Under the pieces are notes generated by a model. That model was not told the origin of the DNA. It was given only the letters and a program-made list of their open reading frames with translations, and did no database searches. Source: JACJWR01 sp963752505 (GTDB taxonomy: Bacteria > Actinomycetota > Actinomycetes > S36-B12 > UBA10799). From it: a stretch of 64,000 nucleotides of DNA. The position numbers and the translations under genes were made by a program. The stretch spans positions 205,155 through 269,154 of the forward strand of contig CAVVYM010000009.1 in NCBI GenBank assembly GCA_963752505.1, in the 5' to 3' direction. Shown in pieces: positions 7,555 to 15,531 of this stretch (positions are counted from its first letter, which is position 1; the number at the start of each line of letters is the position of its first letter).

Positions 7555-8793
7555 CTATCCCTCAAGCAGCGTCTGACCAATCCAACCGCCGGGGCCGTAC
7601 CCGGGTGGAACGGCGGCGATGGCCGACCCGACGTAGGTGACCCAGGTATTCAGCAAGTCCGATTCGGCCAGGCGCTGCTGAATGGGCAGGAACTGAACAG
7701 TTGGATCAGCAGCGAAGGCGACAAAGATCTGCCCGGAGTCACCCACCGCACCCGTACCGTAGTTGTACGGCCGACGCAGGATGCGCTCACTTGGATTCGT
7801 CGCCGCAGCAAGGCGCACGTGCGCGGTCGGTGCAATCACGCTGAGGCCCCGGTCGTCAACCGCCTCGAGATCCACCGGTGCATCTGGCCCCCCGCCAGAG
7901 AGCGGCGACCCATCGCTGAGGGTTCGCCCGATCACATCTTCCCGGCCGGCCCGATCTAGTTCGGTCCACGTGTCGAGGTTGAACTGCACGCGCCGGACAA
8001 CCATCCCGGTGCCCCCGACGAGCCACTCGGGCTGATCGGACCAGACGACCTGATCGAAGTCCGGCGTGTCTGGCTTGGGATTGACTGTGCCGTCCACTTG
8101 ACCAAAGAGATTGCGCCCCACTGTTCCCTGCGCCAATGCACCCGGCGCGTTGTGGAAACCCTCCTGCACCCAAGCCAGCGAGGCAAAGGCCGCCGCGTCG
8201 TTGCTGATGACCCGAAGCGCGTGGCCGACCGTCAACGGATCATCGCCGCAGATCTGCACCAGAACATCGCCGCCGGTGTAGGTGGGATCCGGTTCATCGC
8301 CGGGGAACACCGGCAGGTCCACGAGCCATGACGGCCGTGCTGCGGCCAGACCCTCGAGGTCGAAAACCCGCGGCCCGAAACCGACGGTAACGGTCAGATT
8401 GGCGGGGAGTTGGGCGAGCTCCGGCACAGGATCCGCCAACGCCGGGCGCCCTGCCGTCAACCGCTCAATGTCGTCGGTGACCAGCTTCATCATCTTGACC
8501 AGACTCGATCGCGAGGTTGTGGGCTTCAAGACGAAACTCGCGAATACCGCCGTGGCTTGCGCAGGGGTGGCGATACCGGCCTGGTGCGTGCCGTAGGGAT
8601 CGACTGTTGACTGGCCAAGGGCACCGTCGGCACGAGCACCTGTCTCGGCCGAGGCACCATCACCCGGGGAGGCAATTGCCGCTCCTGCCGCGGCCCCGAC
8701 AAGAGCCGCCGAGCCGCCAAGCGCCACCCCACCCAGCAACAGCCCTCGCCGCGAAACGGCGACGGTCTGACGTTCTCCCTCAGCATTCGCCAT
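7555..8793 (-). CDS. Tat-exported Dyp-type haem peroxidase
   Basis: A dye-decolourising peroxidase of 412 residues. A twin-arginine signal (SRRGLLLGGVALGGSAALVG) predicts folded, haem-loaded export. The GxxDG motif is seen as GQVDGTVNP (~231-239), with its catalytic Asp, and the proximal haem His is probably in APTAHVRLA (~325). Length and Tat signal resemble EfeB-type (class A) enzymes, but no EfeU or EfeO genes are adjacent. It starts 11 nt downstream of the PCu(A)C copper-chaperone gene, so the two are one operon and probably act together outside the membrane. Confidence 0.93.
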   Translation of the reverse strand: MANAEGERQTVAVSRRGLLLGGVALGGSAALVGAAAGAAIASPGDGASAETGARADGALGQSTVDPYGTHQAGIATPAQATAVFASFVLKPTTSRSSLVKMMKLVTDDIERLTAGRPALADPVPELAQLPANLTVTVGFGPRVFDLEGLAAARPSWLVDLPVFPGDEPDPTYTGGDVLVQICGDDPLTVGHALRVISNDAAAFASLAWVQEGFHNAPGALAQGTVGRNLFGQVDGTVNPKPDTPDFDQVVWSDQPEWLVGGTGMVVRRVQFNLDTWTELDRAGREDVIGRTLSDGSPLSGGGPDAPVDLEAVDDRGLSVIAPTAHVRLAAATNPSERILRRPYNYGTGAVGDSGQIFVAFAADPTVQFLPIQQRLAESDLLNTWVTYVGSAIAAVPPGYGPGGWIGQTLLEG

Positions 8794-8804
8794 CTGGCGT
8801 CACC

Positions 8805-9431
8805 TCAGCCCATCGACTCGCTCTCAGCGGTCGCCGAGGGCTGCATTGCGTCACCCATCGAGGCGCCGTCGCCCATGCCATCGCCGACATATTCCTCGTT
8901 GCCGCCAGCAAACTCCTTGGCCGTGGCGACGAGGTCAGCCGTCCCTCCTGTGCTGCACTCGAGGGTGGTAGTGATCTCATCGCCAGGCGCGATCGGACCT
9001 GTCAGCTGCATCAGCATGATGTGATACCCGCCCGGCTCCAACGTCAGCGAACCTCCGGCCGGAATCTCGAACCCGCCGGGGACCTGCTTCATGGTGCCGT
9101 CGGAAACCTCATGGAGTTCGACCATGGCAGCAGCAGGGGTGGAGCCGCCGACGATGGTGACGTCCGCGTCGCCCCCATTGCTGAGCACACCGAACTCACC
9201 GGTCATGCCCGAGTCCGCCGCCTTCACCCAGGCATCTGTCAAGGTCACCGGGCAGTCCGTCGCGGCTGCCGAGGCAGACCCGCCAGCGGTCGCGGCGCTG
9301 CTGGTCGCGTCTGCTGGCGAGGCAGTCGCCGGTTCTGCTTCCGTCGCGGTGCCGCCCCCACAACCAGCCACGACGAGAGCGCTGGAAACTCCGATCATCA
9401 GAGGCATCAAGTGCCGAGCAGAAATATGCAT
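8805..9431 (-). CDS. PCu(A)C-type periplasmic copper chaperone lipoprotein
   Basis: A lipoprotein (lipobox VVAGC) of 208 residues. A low-complexity Ala/Thr/Ser linker leads to a PCu(A)C domain with the copper-site pattern: His and Met in VELHEVSDGTM, and His-x-Met in GGYHIMLMQL. The family delivers Cu(I) to cytochrome oxidase or other cuproenzymes. The C-terminus is Met-rich (MGDGASMGDAM), perhaps an accessory copper site. The start at 9431 is supported by TACTAT 6 nt upstream (leaderless). The Dyp peroxidase follows in the same transcription unit. Family is well supported; the recipient protein is unknown. Confidence 0.9.
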   Translation of the reverse strand: MHISARHLMPLMIGVSSALVVAGCGGGTATEAEPATASPADATSSAATAGGSASAAATDCPVTLTDAWVKAADSGMTGEFGVLSNGGDADVTIVGGSTPAAAMVELHEVSDGTMKQVPGGFEIPAGGSLTLEPGGYHIMLMQLTGPIAPGDEITTTLECSTGGTADLVATAKEFAGGNEEYVGDGMGDGASMGDAMQPSATAESESMG

Positions 9432-9437
9432 ATGCCC

Positions 9438-9443
9438 ATAGTA
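9438..9443 (-). promoter_or_regulatory. Leaderless -10 element of the PCu(A)C-Dyp operon
   Basis: TACTAT on the reverse strand, then GGGCAT, then ATG: the 6-nt spacing typical of this window. Confidence 0.5.
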
Positions 9444-9452
9444 CGAACGGGT

Positions 9453-11219
9453 TCAGCTGCGACCCAGCGGGGCTTCGGGGTCTGCGTCGGCCACGTACTC
9501 CTGCGCCGCTTCGGTTGGATAGTCGTCCTCGAGCTCGGCGGCTGCGGCGCGCGCCTTCGACTCCGAATCCTGCGAAATCTCGTGTACCGTGCCCGGCGCG
9601 TGGGCTGCAGGCGCAGTTGCCGGATCCTTTTGCGGCGGGGTGATATGCGGAAGCAGGGTGGCCACCACGACTGCCGCGATCAGCACCATGCCGGCCGACA
9701 CCAGCGACGTCATGTGAGAGGCCGTGATGAACGCGTCGAAGGCCTCCGCCTGCCACTGCTCCACCAGCGGGGCGGGGGCCCCCGCTTCCAGGGCCTGGTC
9801 GAATACCACGTTGGCTCCGCCCACGGATTGCTCGGCGGCTTCCTTCGCCGCCGCCGGGATAGCGTCGGGGAGGGACTCGATCGTGGGCGACATCAGCGCC
9901 GAGAATCGAGTGGCGAGCAGGGTGGAGATCACCGCAACGCCCAGCGCGCCGAATACCTGACGCACGGTGTTCTGCACCGCGGATCCGGCTCCGGCACGGG
10001 CCAGGGGGAGCACGTTCTGCATCACCGTCGAGGCGGGTGCAATCACCGAGCCCATTCCGAGGCCGAAGAAGAAGAACAGCGTGAGCACCAACCAGATCGA
10101 AGTGTCGATCTCCAGCCGAGCCATTCCCAGCAGCGCCACCCCGACGATGGCCAGACCGATGGACATGACTTTGCGGTAGCCGAAGCGGTTCACCGTCTTC
10201 GCGCTGCGAGGTGCGGCGATGAGTTGACCCACCGCGAACGGAAGGAAGCACAAGCCGGCCTGCAGTGGACTGAAGTCCCGGAGCAACTGCAGGTAGAACG
10301 GCAGTGTGAAGGTGATTCCGGACAAAGCGAAGAACGCGAGACTGACGGCCGTGAGGCTGACCGCGTAGCCCCGGTTTCGGAAGAGCGCAACGTCGAACGA
10401 GCGGTGGTCGCTGCGGGCCTCCAGCGTGAGAAACAGTGCGATGACTGCCAGCCCGGCCACGATCGGCAACCACACCGACACTACGAGGAAGGACCTGGTT
10501 TCCGACGCGTGGATGATGCCGTACACCAGCAGCACCAAACCTACGAAGGACATCACCAGCCCAGGGATATCCAACCGCTGTGGATTCGGATTTCTGGTTT
10601 CGGGAACCACCCGAATGATTCCGATGAGGCCGATGGTCACGATGGGGATGTTCACGAGGAACACCGATCCCCAATCGTTCCCGGTCAGCCAGGACGACCA
10701 GCCTGGATGCTCAAGCAGCAGTCCCCCGAGCACCGGACCGAGTGCGACGGCGCCACCCACGGCCCCTGCCCAGAGACCGATCGCCTTGCCGCGTTCGTGG
10801 GGTGGGAAGACGACGGTGATGATGGCCAAGGTCACAGGCAGGACCGCGGCACCACCGACGCCCATGAGACCGCGAAAGGCGATGAGCGCCTGTGGTGTGG
10901 GTGCGAAGGCAGAGGCAACGGAGCCAATGGCGAAGACCACCAGCCCAATGATCAGGATCCGCTTGCGCCCGTACTTGTCGCCCAACACTCCCCAGGTGAA
11001 GAGCAGCGCCGCGAAGACCAGGATGTAGGAGTCGACGGCCCACACCAACTCGCTCTGGGTGGCCTGCAGATCCTCTTGAATGGTCGGCAAGGCGATGTTC
11101 AGGATCGTGTTGTCCAGCACCACGATGAGCAAGCTCGTGACCAACACAGCAAGAATCGCCCAGCGCCTTGGGTGGCCATCGCTGGTAACGGACCAGTAGG
11201 TGCTGCGTGTGGATGTCAT
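9453..11219 (-). CDS. MFS transporter, DHA2/EmrB-like 14-TM drug:proton antiporter
   Basis: A major facilitator protein of about 588 residues with roughly 14 hydrophobic helices. Helix 1 ends in DNTILNIALPTIQEDL, the DHA2 signature region; the loop 2-3 motif is GDKYGRKR, and TM5 has the antiporter-like LGPVLGGLLL. The C-terminus is an Ala/Glu/Asp-rich cytoplasmic tail. Such proteins export drugs or metabolites using the proton gradient; the substrate is unknown. The start is ambiguous: ATG 11219 is preferred, and a GTG at 11249 is also in frame; neither has a clear ribosome site. A 12-bp palindrome lies just upstream. Confidence 0.9.
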   Translation of the reverse strand: MTSTRSTYWSVTSDGHPRRWAILAVLVTSLLIVVLDNTILNIALPTIQEDLQATQSELVWAVDSYILVFAALLFTWGVLGDKYGRKRILIIGLVVFAIGSVASAFAPTPQALIAFRGLMGVGGAAVLPVTLAIITVVFPPHERGKAIGLWAGAVGGAVALGPVLGGLLLEHPGWSSWLTGNDWGSVFLVNIPIVTIGLIGIIRVVPETRNPNPQRLDIPGLVMSFVGLVLLVYGIIHASETRSFLVVSVWLPIVAGLAVIALFLTLEARSDHRSFDVALFRNRGYAVSLTAVSLAFFALSGITFTLPFYLQLLRDFSPLQAGLCFLPFAVGQLIAAPRSAKTVNRFGYRKVMSIGLAIVGVALLGMARLEIDTSIWLVLTLFFFFGLGMGSVIAPASTVMQNVLPLARAGAGSAVQNTVRQVFGALGVAVISTLLATRFSALMSPTIESLPDAIPAAAKEAAEQSVGGANVVFDQALEAGAPAPLVEQWQAEAFDAFITASHMTSLVSAGMVLIAAVVVATLLPHITPPQKDPATAPAAHAPGTVHEISQDSESKARAAAAELEDDYPTEAAQEYVADADPEAPLGRS

Positions 11220-11254
11220 GGCGGCCAATCGAAGGGAAGGTGCCGCCACACTAC

Positions 11255-11266
11255 GCCGTTAACGGC
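11255..11266. promoter_or_regulatory. Palindrome upstream of the MFS gene (operator candidate)
   Basis: GCCGTTAACGGC is a perfect 12-bp palindrome 5 nt upstream of the alternative GTG start of the transporter. Drug exporters are often controlled by repressors binding such sites. No regulator gene is adjacent, so the assignment is tentative. Confidence 0.3.
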
Positions 11267-11327
11267 ACAGCGGCTCAGCAAGCAGTTCAAGTCACCTTGC
11301 ACGATTGCGGGAACGGCTGGCAGCGTG

Positions 11328-11909
11328 ATGGACGTGCGAATGTTCATCGCGCTACGGATTCCACCGGCGCAGACTCGTCATCTGCGCGAGTTCCTCGACG
11401 CCAGCGGCTGCCTCGCCGGGGCTGCGGCACCTCGACTCACAGAGCCGGACCGCTGGCACATCACCCTTGTCTTCTTCGGAGACCTTCCGGCAGACAAGGC
11501 CGGACGACTCGGCGACATCCTGGTGGCCTCGAAACTTCCCACCACCGGCCAAGCAAGCCCGCTGCGCTTGTCCGGTGGCGGCCGCTTCGGTAGCACCGTG
11601 GCGTGGGTCGGGGTGCAGCCATCGGATTGGCTCGCGAGACTTGCACAAGACGTATCCCGAATCGCGCGCTCAGCTCGTTGTGGGCCCCCTGACCAGGGCC
11701 ATCGTGGCGCGTGGCAACCGCACGTCACGGTTGCCCGGGGTCGCGGCGCTGGCCCGGTAACGGCGAAACTCGTGGCCACTTTGGACGCCTATCGAGGCCC
11801 CCGTTGGCTGCCGAGCGAGGTGGTTCTGGTGCGCAGTCACCTCGGCCCCTCCCCTCGGCACGACGTCGTGGCCACGGCGAGCCTTGCGACAACATCGGCG
11901 TCGCCGTAA
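11328..11909 (+). CDS. thpR: RNA 2',3'-cyclic phosphodiesterase (2H superfamily)
   Basis: A 193-residue 2H phosphoesterase. The two catalytic HxT motifs are visible: HITLVF (about residue 45) and HVTVAR (about residue 130), as in ThpR/LigT. The family hydrolyses 2',3'-cyclic phosphates on RNA and can ligate tRNA halves in vitro. The start MDVRMFIALRIPP at 11328 fits the usual N-terminus (MFIAL); an ATG at 11340 is the alternative. The same reading frame stays open far upstream through the MFS, PCu(A)C and Dyp genes, but that is a shadow. It is convergent with pafC. Confidence 0.9.
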   Translation: MDVRMFIALRIPPAQTRHLREFLDASGCLAGAAAPRLTEPDRWHITLVFFGDLPADKAGRLGDILVASKLPTTGQASPLRLSGGGRFGSTVAWVGVQPSDWLARLAQDVSRIARSARCGPPDQGHRGAWQPHVTVARGRGAGPVTAKLVATLDAYRGPRWLPSEVVLVRSHLGPSPRHDVVATASLATTSASP

Positions 11910-11925
11910 TCGCCCCCGAGGAGGG

Positions 11926-12924
11926 CTACTCCAAGCCGTGGTGCGCGAGCAGCCGGCGCGCGAGTGCGTCGTCGGCCTCGGCGAGGTGATCCGGCTCCGT
12001 GACGAATGCGCCGGGACCCGCCTGCAGCAAGACCAAGCCCACCCGATCGGCAAGCGGTTCGATCACCGACATTTCCAGCGCCACGTCATCGTCCGCGGCG
12101 CTGACCACGACGCGCTCCGCAAGGTACTCGGTCACCCATTGCCGCTCGCGGGGCATCACCACGTGCACTGTGGTCGCCTGCCGATTCGCAGCACAGAGTT
12201 CATCGGCGTTCGGGGGGCGAGTGAAGGTGTCGGCCGAGACGACAAGACGCTTGATCTGGTTGACGAGGTAGGTGCGAATTCCTCCGTCGGACTGCACCGG
12301 ACCAGCGTCCACTTCGAAGCCTCGCTGAGTGCGAACCAGGGCGTAGGGCTCGATGCGGCGGGAGACAACCCCCGGACGCCAGGCGCGGTCATACTCAATG
12401 TCCACTACGCGGCATTCCTCCATCGCGGTGGTGAGTTCGGATTCGAACCGGCGATCCAGGCTTGGCCGCCACACCTCCGTGACACCTGGCAACCATCGGC
12501 TGCGCAACTGCGCAATGACCTGGGCCAGTGCCATGTTGTGCGGCTCCACCCGGGCGAGGTCTTCAGCTGCGATGAGTACCTGACCGACCTCGGCCACGGA
12601 CAACCCACCAGCTTGACCGGGTATGCCCGAACCCGGATTGTGCAGCCGCACGGCGACCGCCTCCGTGGCGGCGGCGTACAACTCGTCGTCATCGTCGGCC
12701 GGATCGGACGGCACTCGAGTCAGGAACTCGACCCACGCGGTCATACCGTCCGGACCCAGGTCGGTACCTGCGTTGTAGGCGATCAGATCCGCGCGCAACC
12801 CGTGTTCGTCAACTTCGAGCAGTTCGGCGAGGTCCGCAAGCTCAAGGCCGCCAGGGTAGAGGTCGAGCACCGCGAGCGCCTCGAACACCATGCCCAGGCG
12901 CTGCACGTAGCGTGGCGGGGCCAT
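11926..12924 (-). CDS. pafC: WYL-domain transcriptional regulator PafC
   Basis: A 332-residue protein with an N-terminal DeoR-like helix-turn-helix (LELADLAELLEVDEHGLRADL) and a central WYL domain (RVVDIEYDR...RRIEPYALV). It overlaps pafB by one base (TGATG), the standard pafB-pafC arrangement. In mycobacteria PafB and PafC form a heterodimer that activates the RecA/LexA-independent DNA-damage response. The tatA-tatC genes that often follow pafC are absent; thpR converges from the other side instead. Confidence 0.88.
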   Translation of the reverse strand: MAPPRYVQRLGMVFEALAVLDLYPGGLELADLAELLEVDEHGLRADLIAYNAGTDLGPDGMTAWVEFLTRVPSDPADDDDELYAAATEAVAVRLHNPGSGIPGQAGGLSVAEVGQVLIAAEDLARVEPHNMALAQVIAQLRSRWLPGVTEVWRPSLDRRFESELTTAMEECRVVDIEYDRAWRPGVVSRRIEPYALVRTQRGFEVDAGPVQSDGGIRTYLVNQIKRLVVSADTFTRPPNADELCAANRQATTVHVVMPRERQWVTEYLAERVVVSAADDDVALEMSVIEPLADRVGLVLLQAGPGAFVTEPDHLAEADDALARRLLAHHGLE

Positions 12925-13865
12925 CAGCGGTCATCCCTCACGTGCGCGAGAAGATCGGCGCGGATCTCGGCGCGCAACTCATCGGGCCCTATCAGCGTCA
13001 CCCTTGTGCCCAACTCGTACAGTCGGTTGCGAAAAGTTGTGTGATTCATCACCGGAATTCGCAATTCCAGCCTCCCCTGCGTGCGGCGCACCTCGGTGGC
13101 TTGGCCGAGTCGGCTTTCCACCCTGGCACGGAAGTCGGGATCGGTCTCCACCAGCGCGTCGACCGGAGCGCCGTCGATGAACGTGAGCGGATCGATGTTG
13201 AGCTCCGGCGCCCCCACCGCGTCGCCAGCCGTGTTCGGTCGATCGAGCGTGAGGCGAGTCACCCGATCGAGTCGGAAGTGCTTGGCCTCGGCGCCGATGG
13301 AATCGTCGGCGGCGTCAACCTCCCGGCCCACGAGGTACCACCTACCGTCGCGAAGCCAGATCGCATCCGATGCGACCACTCGATCACGTTCGCGATATCG
13401 GAACCGCAGGAGGCATCGGTGTTCGTGACCATGGGTTGCCAACGCCAGCGAGTAACTGGGCGCGTCGGCCACGGCGCGCCGCACCGCTGGATCGCGAATC
13501 GACACACTCGATTCGATCTTGCCTGCGGCGACGCCGGCGATTACCGCCGCTCGGACGAATTCCACCCGCTGCTCGTCAGTGAAGTCCAGCCGAACGCGGG
13601 GATCGCCCTGCTCGAGCCGGTAGCGGGCATTGCTACCAGCCTCGGCGATGTTGCTGATCCGCCATCCCTTGGCGACGAGGTTGCGCACATCCCGCTGCAA
13701 CTGTTCGCGTTGGCCCGCCAATTCTCCGCCGTAGCCGCCCGCTGCCACGAGGTCATCAGCTGCAACGCCACGGTCGCCGGCTTCTCCAAGCAGCGCCATG
13801 ATCGTAACCACGCGTTCGAGTGGTGAAATCCCGTCCCGGGCCGGTACGAAGGGCGGTGACGTCAT
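12924..13865 (-). CDS. pafB: WYL-domain transcriptional regulator PafB
   Basis: A 313-residue partner of PafC. It has an N-terminal HTH (PLERVVTIMALLGEAGDRGVAADDL), a WYL domain (LLRFRYRERDRVVASDAIWLRDGRWYLVG) and the C-terminal WCX extension. The start at 13865 (MTSPPFVPARDG) has GGGAG about 8 nt upstream; the reading frame open to 14042 would overlap the divergent phosphatase gene and is rejected. WYL domains sense nucleic-acid ligands in this family; PafBC is proposed to respond to damage-derived ssDNA. The assignment over other WYL pairs rests on tandem organisation and size. Confidence 0.88.
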   Translation of the reverse strand: MTSPPFVPARDGISPLERVVTIMALLGEAGDRGVAADDLVAAGGYGGELAGQREQLQRDVRNLVAKGWRISNIAEAGSNARYRLEQGDPRVRLDFTDEQRVEFVRAAVIAGVAAGKIESSVSIRDPAVRRAVADAPSYSLALATHGHEHRCLLRFRYRERDRVVASDAIWLRDGRWYLVGREVDAADDSIGAEAKHFRLDRVTRLTLDRPNTAGDAVGAPELNIDPLTFIDGAPVDALVETDPDFRARVESRLGQATEVRRTQGRLELRIPVMNHTTFRNRLYELGTRVTLIGPDELRAEIRADLLAHVRDDR

Positions 13866-13919
13866 GGTGGGTACTCCCTTCTGGGCAACGTGCTCCGAGG
13901 CTAGCCTGCTCCGCTGCCA

Positions 13920-13925
13920 TATCCT
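13920..13925 (+). promoter_or_regulatory. Leaderless -10 element of the LMW phosphatase gene
   Basis: TATCCT lies 7 nt before the GTG at 13933. There is no ribosome site, and this selects the GTG over the internal ATG at 13981. Confidence 0.45.
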
Positions 13926-13932
13926 GTATGCC

Positions 13933-14454
13933 GTGGCGACGGATGGGGATGACGAATCTCGGAATACCGACATTCGGATCATGATGGTGTGCCTTGGCAA
14001 CATTTGCCGATCTCCGATGGCCGCCTCCGTACTGCGCGGCAAACTGGCCGCAGCGGGTTACCCCGACATCGAGGTCCGCTCCAGCGGCACGAGTTCGTGG
14101 CACGTAGGGGAATCGGCCGACCGTCGAGCCGAGGGAACTCTGCGAGCCGCGGGGTACGACCCCACGCACACGGCTCGCCAGATTCAGCCAACCGACCTCA
14201 GCGCCTACGACCTCGTGCTCGCCATGGACGACGACAACTTCACCGTCCTCGGCTCCTTCCCCGACTTCGGCGCACACGTACAGAAGTTTCGATCGTTCGA
14301 CCCTGCAGTTCGTGCTGCGTCCGCTGAAGAGGTGCCCGACGTGCCGGATCCCTACTACGGCGGTTCAGACGGCTTCGCAGACGTTCTCGCGATGGTTGAA
14401 CGCACCTGCGATGAGATCGTTGCGCGCATTGCTACCGGCGATCTCAACGCGTGA
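13933..14454 (+). CDS. Low-molecular-weight protein-tyrosine-phosphatase family protein
   Basis: A 173-residue LMW-PTP. The P-loop CLGNICRS supplies the CX5R nucleophile and Arg; the general acid is in VPDVPDPYYGG (DPYY). The strand RIMMV before the P-loop must be included, so GTG 13933 is preferred over ATG 13981. The stop overlaps the next gene's GTG by 4 nt (GTGA), so the two are translationally coupled. That partner is a fructosamine-kinase homologue, and LMW-PTPs are known to act as protein-ribulosamine 5-phosphatases, so a role in deglycation is at least as likely as tyrosine signalling. Confidence 0.92.
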   Translation: MATDGDDESRNTDIRIMMVCLGNICRSPMAASVLRGKLAAAGYPDIEVRSSGTSSWHVGESADRRAEGTLRAAGYDPTHTARQIQPTDLSAYDLVLAMDDDNFTVLGSFPDFGAHVQKFRSFDPAVRAASAEEVPDVPDPYYGGSDGFADVLAMVERTCDEIVARIATGDLNA

Positions 14455-15248
14455 CACCCTTCAGAAAGACCCGCCCTGGGGCGCCGCCCGCCTACTTCGA
14501 GATCGAGGCGGCAGGGCTGCACTGGCTGCGTGTGCCCGACGGACCTCCCGTGGCAAGCGTGCTCGCGGTGGGTCCGCACCATCTCGACCTCCAGCGGATA
14601 GCGCCGGGCCACGGAGGGCCAGACACGTACCGTCGATTCGGCGGCCAACTCGCCCACCTGCACAGCCTGCGGGCACCCTCCTTCGGCTGCCCACCGGCAG
14701 GGGTGACCCGCGATGCCGGATTCATCGCCGATCTCCCGCTCCCCTACGGTTCCTGGGAATCGTTCGGACCCTTCTACGCACAGGCTCGGCTGCTGCCCTA
14801 CATCGACGCCTTGCGGGCGAGGGGCGACCTGCCACGCCCCGCCAGCGAGGTGCTGCTGCGCCTTCTGGACGAACTTCAGGACGGCCACCCCAGAATCGTC
14901 GGCCCCGACACCACACCCAGCCGAATCCACGGCGATCTGTGGTCCGGCAATGTGCTCTGGGGCCGCCCGGGTGACAGTACCGACGGCGAAATCAACGGCT
15001 GGCTCATCGATGCAGCGGCCCACGGTGGTCATGCAGAAACCGACCTTGCGATGCTCGCTCTGTTCGGTCAACCGGGCTTGGAGCACATCATCACCGGCTA
15101 CCAGGCCGTGCGACCGCTGCAACCACAGTGGCGGGATCGGATCGCGCTGCACCAGGTGCATCCCCTACTCGTCCATGCTGTGCTCTTCGGCGGCTCATAT
15201 CTGAGACAAGCGGTGGCCGCGGCGAAGTCCGCTCTCAAAGTCGCCTGA
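14451..15248 (+). CDS. Fructosamine/ribulosamine 3-kinase family protein
   Basis: A 265-residue member of the fructosamine-3-kinase (FN3K) family. The kinase catalytic loop is IHGDLWSGNVLW and the metal-binding motif WLIDAAAHGGHAETDLAML (usually IDPA.YG.RE.D); both key Asp residues are present. Bacterial homologues phosphorylate protein-bound ribulosamines or erythrulosamines at O3, which destabilises the sugar adduct and frees the amine. It starts on GTG overlapping the phosphatase stop (GTGA), so the two are co-translated. The pair looks like a glycation-repair module. Confidence 0.9.
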   Translation: MTPFRKTRPGAPPAYFEIEAAGLHWLRVPDGPPVASVLAVGPHHLDLQRIAPGHGGPDTYRRFGGQLAHLHSLRAPSFGCPPAGVTRDAGFIADLPLPYGSWESFGPFYAQARLLPYIDALRARGDLPRPASEVLLRLLDELQDGHPRIVGPDTTPSRIHGDLWSGNVLWGRPGDSTDGEINGWLIDAAAHGGHAETDLAMLALFGQPGLEHIITGYQAVRPLQPQWRDRIALHQVHPLLVHAVLFGGSYLRQAVAAAKSALKVA

Positions 15249-15309
15249 AGCCGTCGACCGACCGGGCAACACCCGCGTCAGGGTCACCCATCAGGCACGT
15301 GTGCGGCGA

Positions 15310-15315
15310 TACCGT
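15310..15315 (+). promoter_or_regulatory. Leaderless -10 element of the small protein at 15322
   Basis: TACCGT, then TCAGGC, then ATG at 15322, with exact 6-nt spacing. This decides the start against an in-frame GTG at 15301. Confidence 0.5.
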
Positions 15316-15321
15316 TCAGGC

Positions 15322-15531
15322 ATGTTCGATTCAGACGTGGTACGCGCGGCGCGCGGGGTTGCAGTGGAAGCCCTGGGCACAGCCATGCGCGACGACGACC
15401 TGGTTGCCCAGGGCCGGCTGGAGCAGTACCAAGCGCTCCGGCGGCGCCAGCTGCGCAAAGCAAAGGCCAACTGGGCGCAGCTCAGCTGGACTGATCGGGC
15501 TTCGTTCGTTGTCCGTCGGATGCGGCGCTAG
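15322..15531 (+). CDS. Small hypothetical protein
   Basis: A 69-residue basic protein beginning MFDSDVVRAARG. A segment DDDLVAQGRLEQ faintly recalls CsbD-like stress proteins but is too short to assign. The Arg/Lys-rich C-terminus (LRRRQLRKAKANW, VVRRMRR) could bind nucleic acid or membrane. The promoter-like TACCGT 6 nt upstream and the compact placement support a real gene. Its last 50 nt overlap the convergent membrane-protein gene. Function unknown. Confidence 0.55.
   Translation: MFDSDVVRAARGVAVEALGTAMRDDDLVAQGRLEQYQALRRRQLRKAKANWAQLSWTDRASFVVRRMRR

Noticed and set aside
8517..11909. A 1130-codon forward open frame
   Set aside because: Its first ~935 codons are antisense to the Dyp, PCu(A)C and MFS genes and are low-complexity His/Arg/Gly-rich; only the last 194 codons (thpR) have a protein family.
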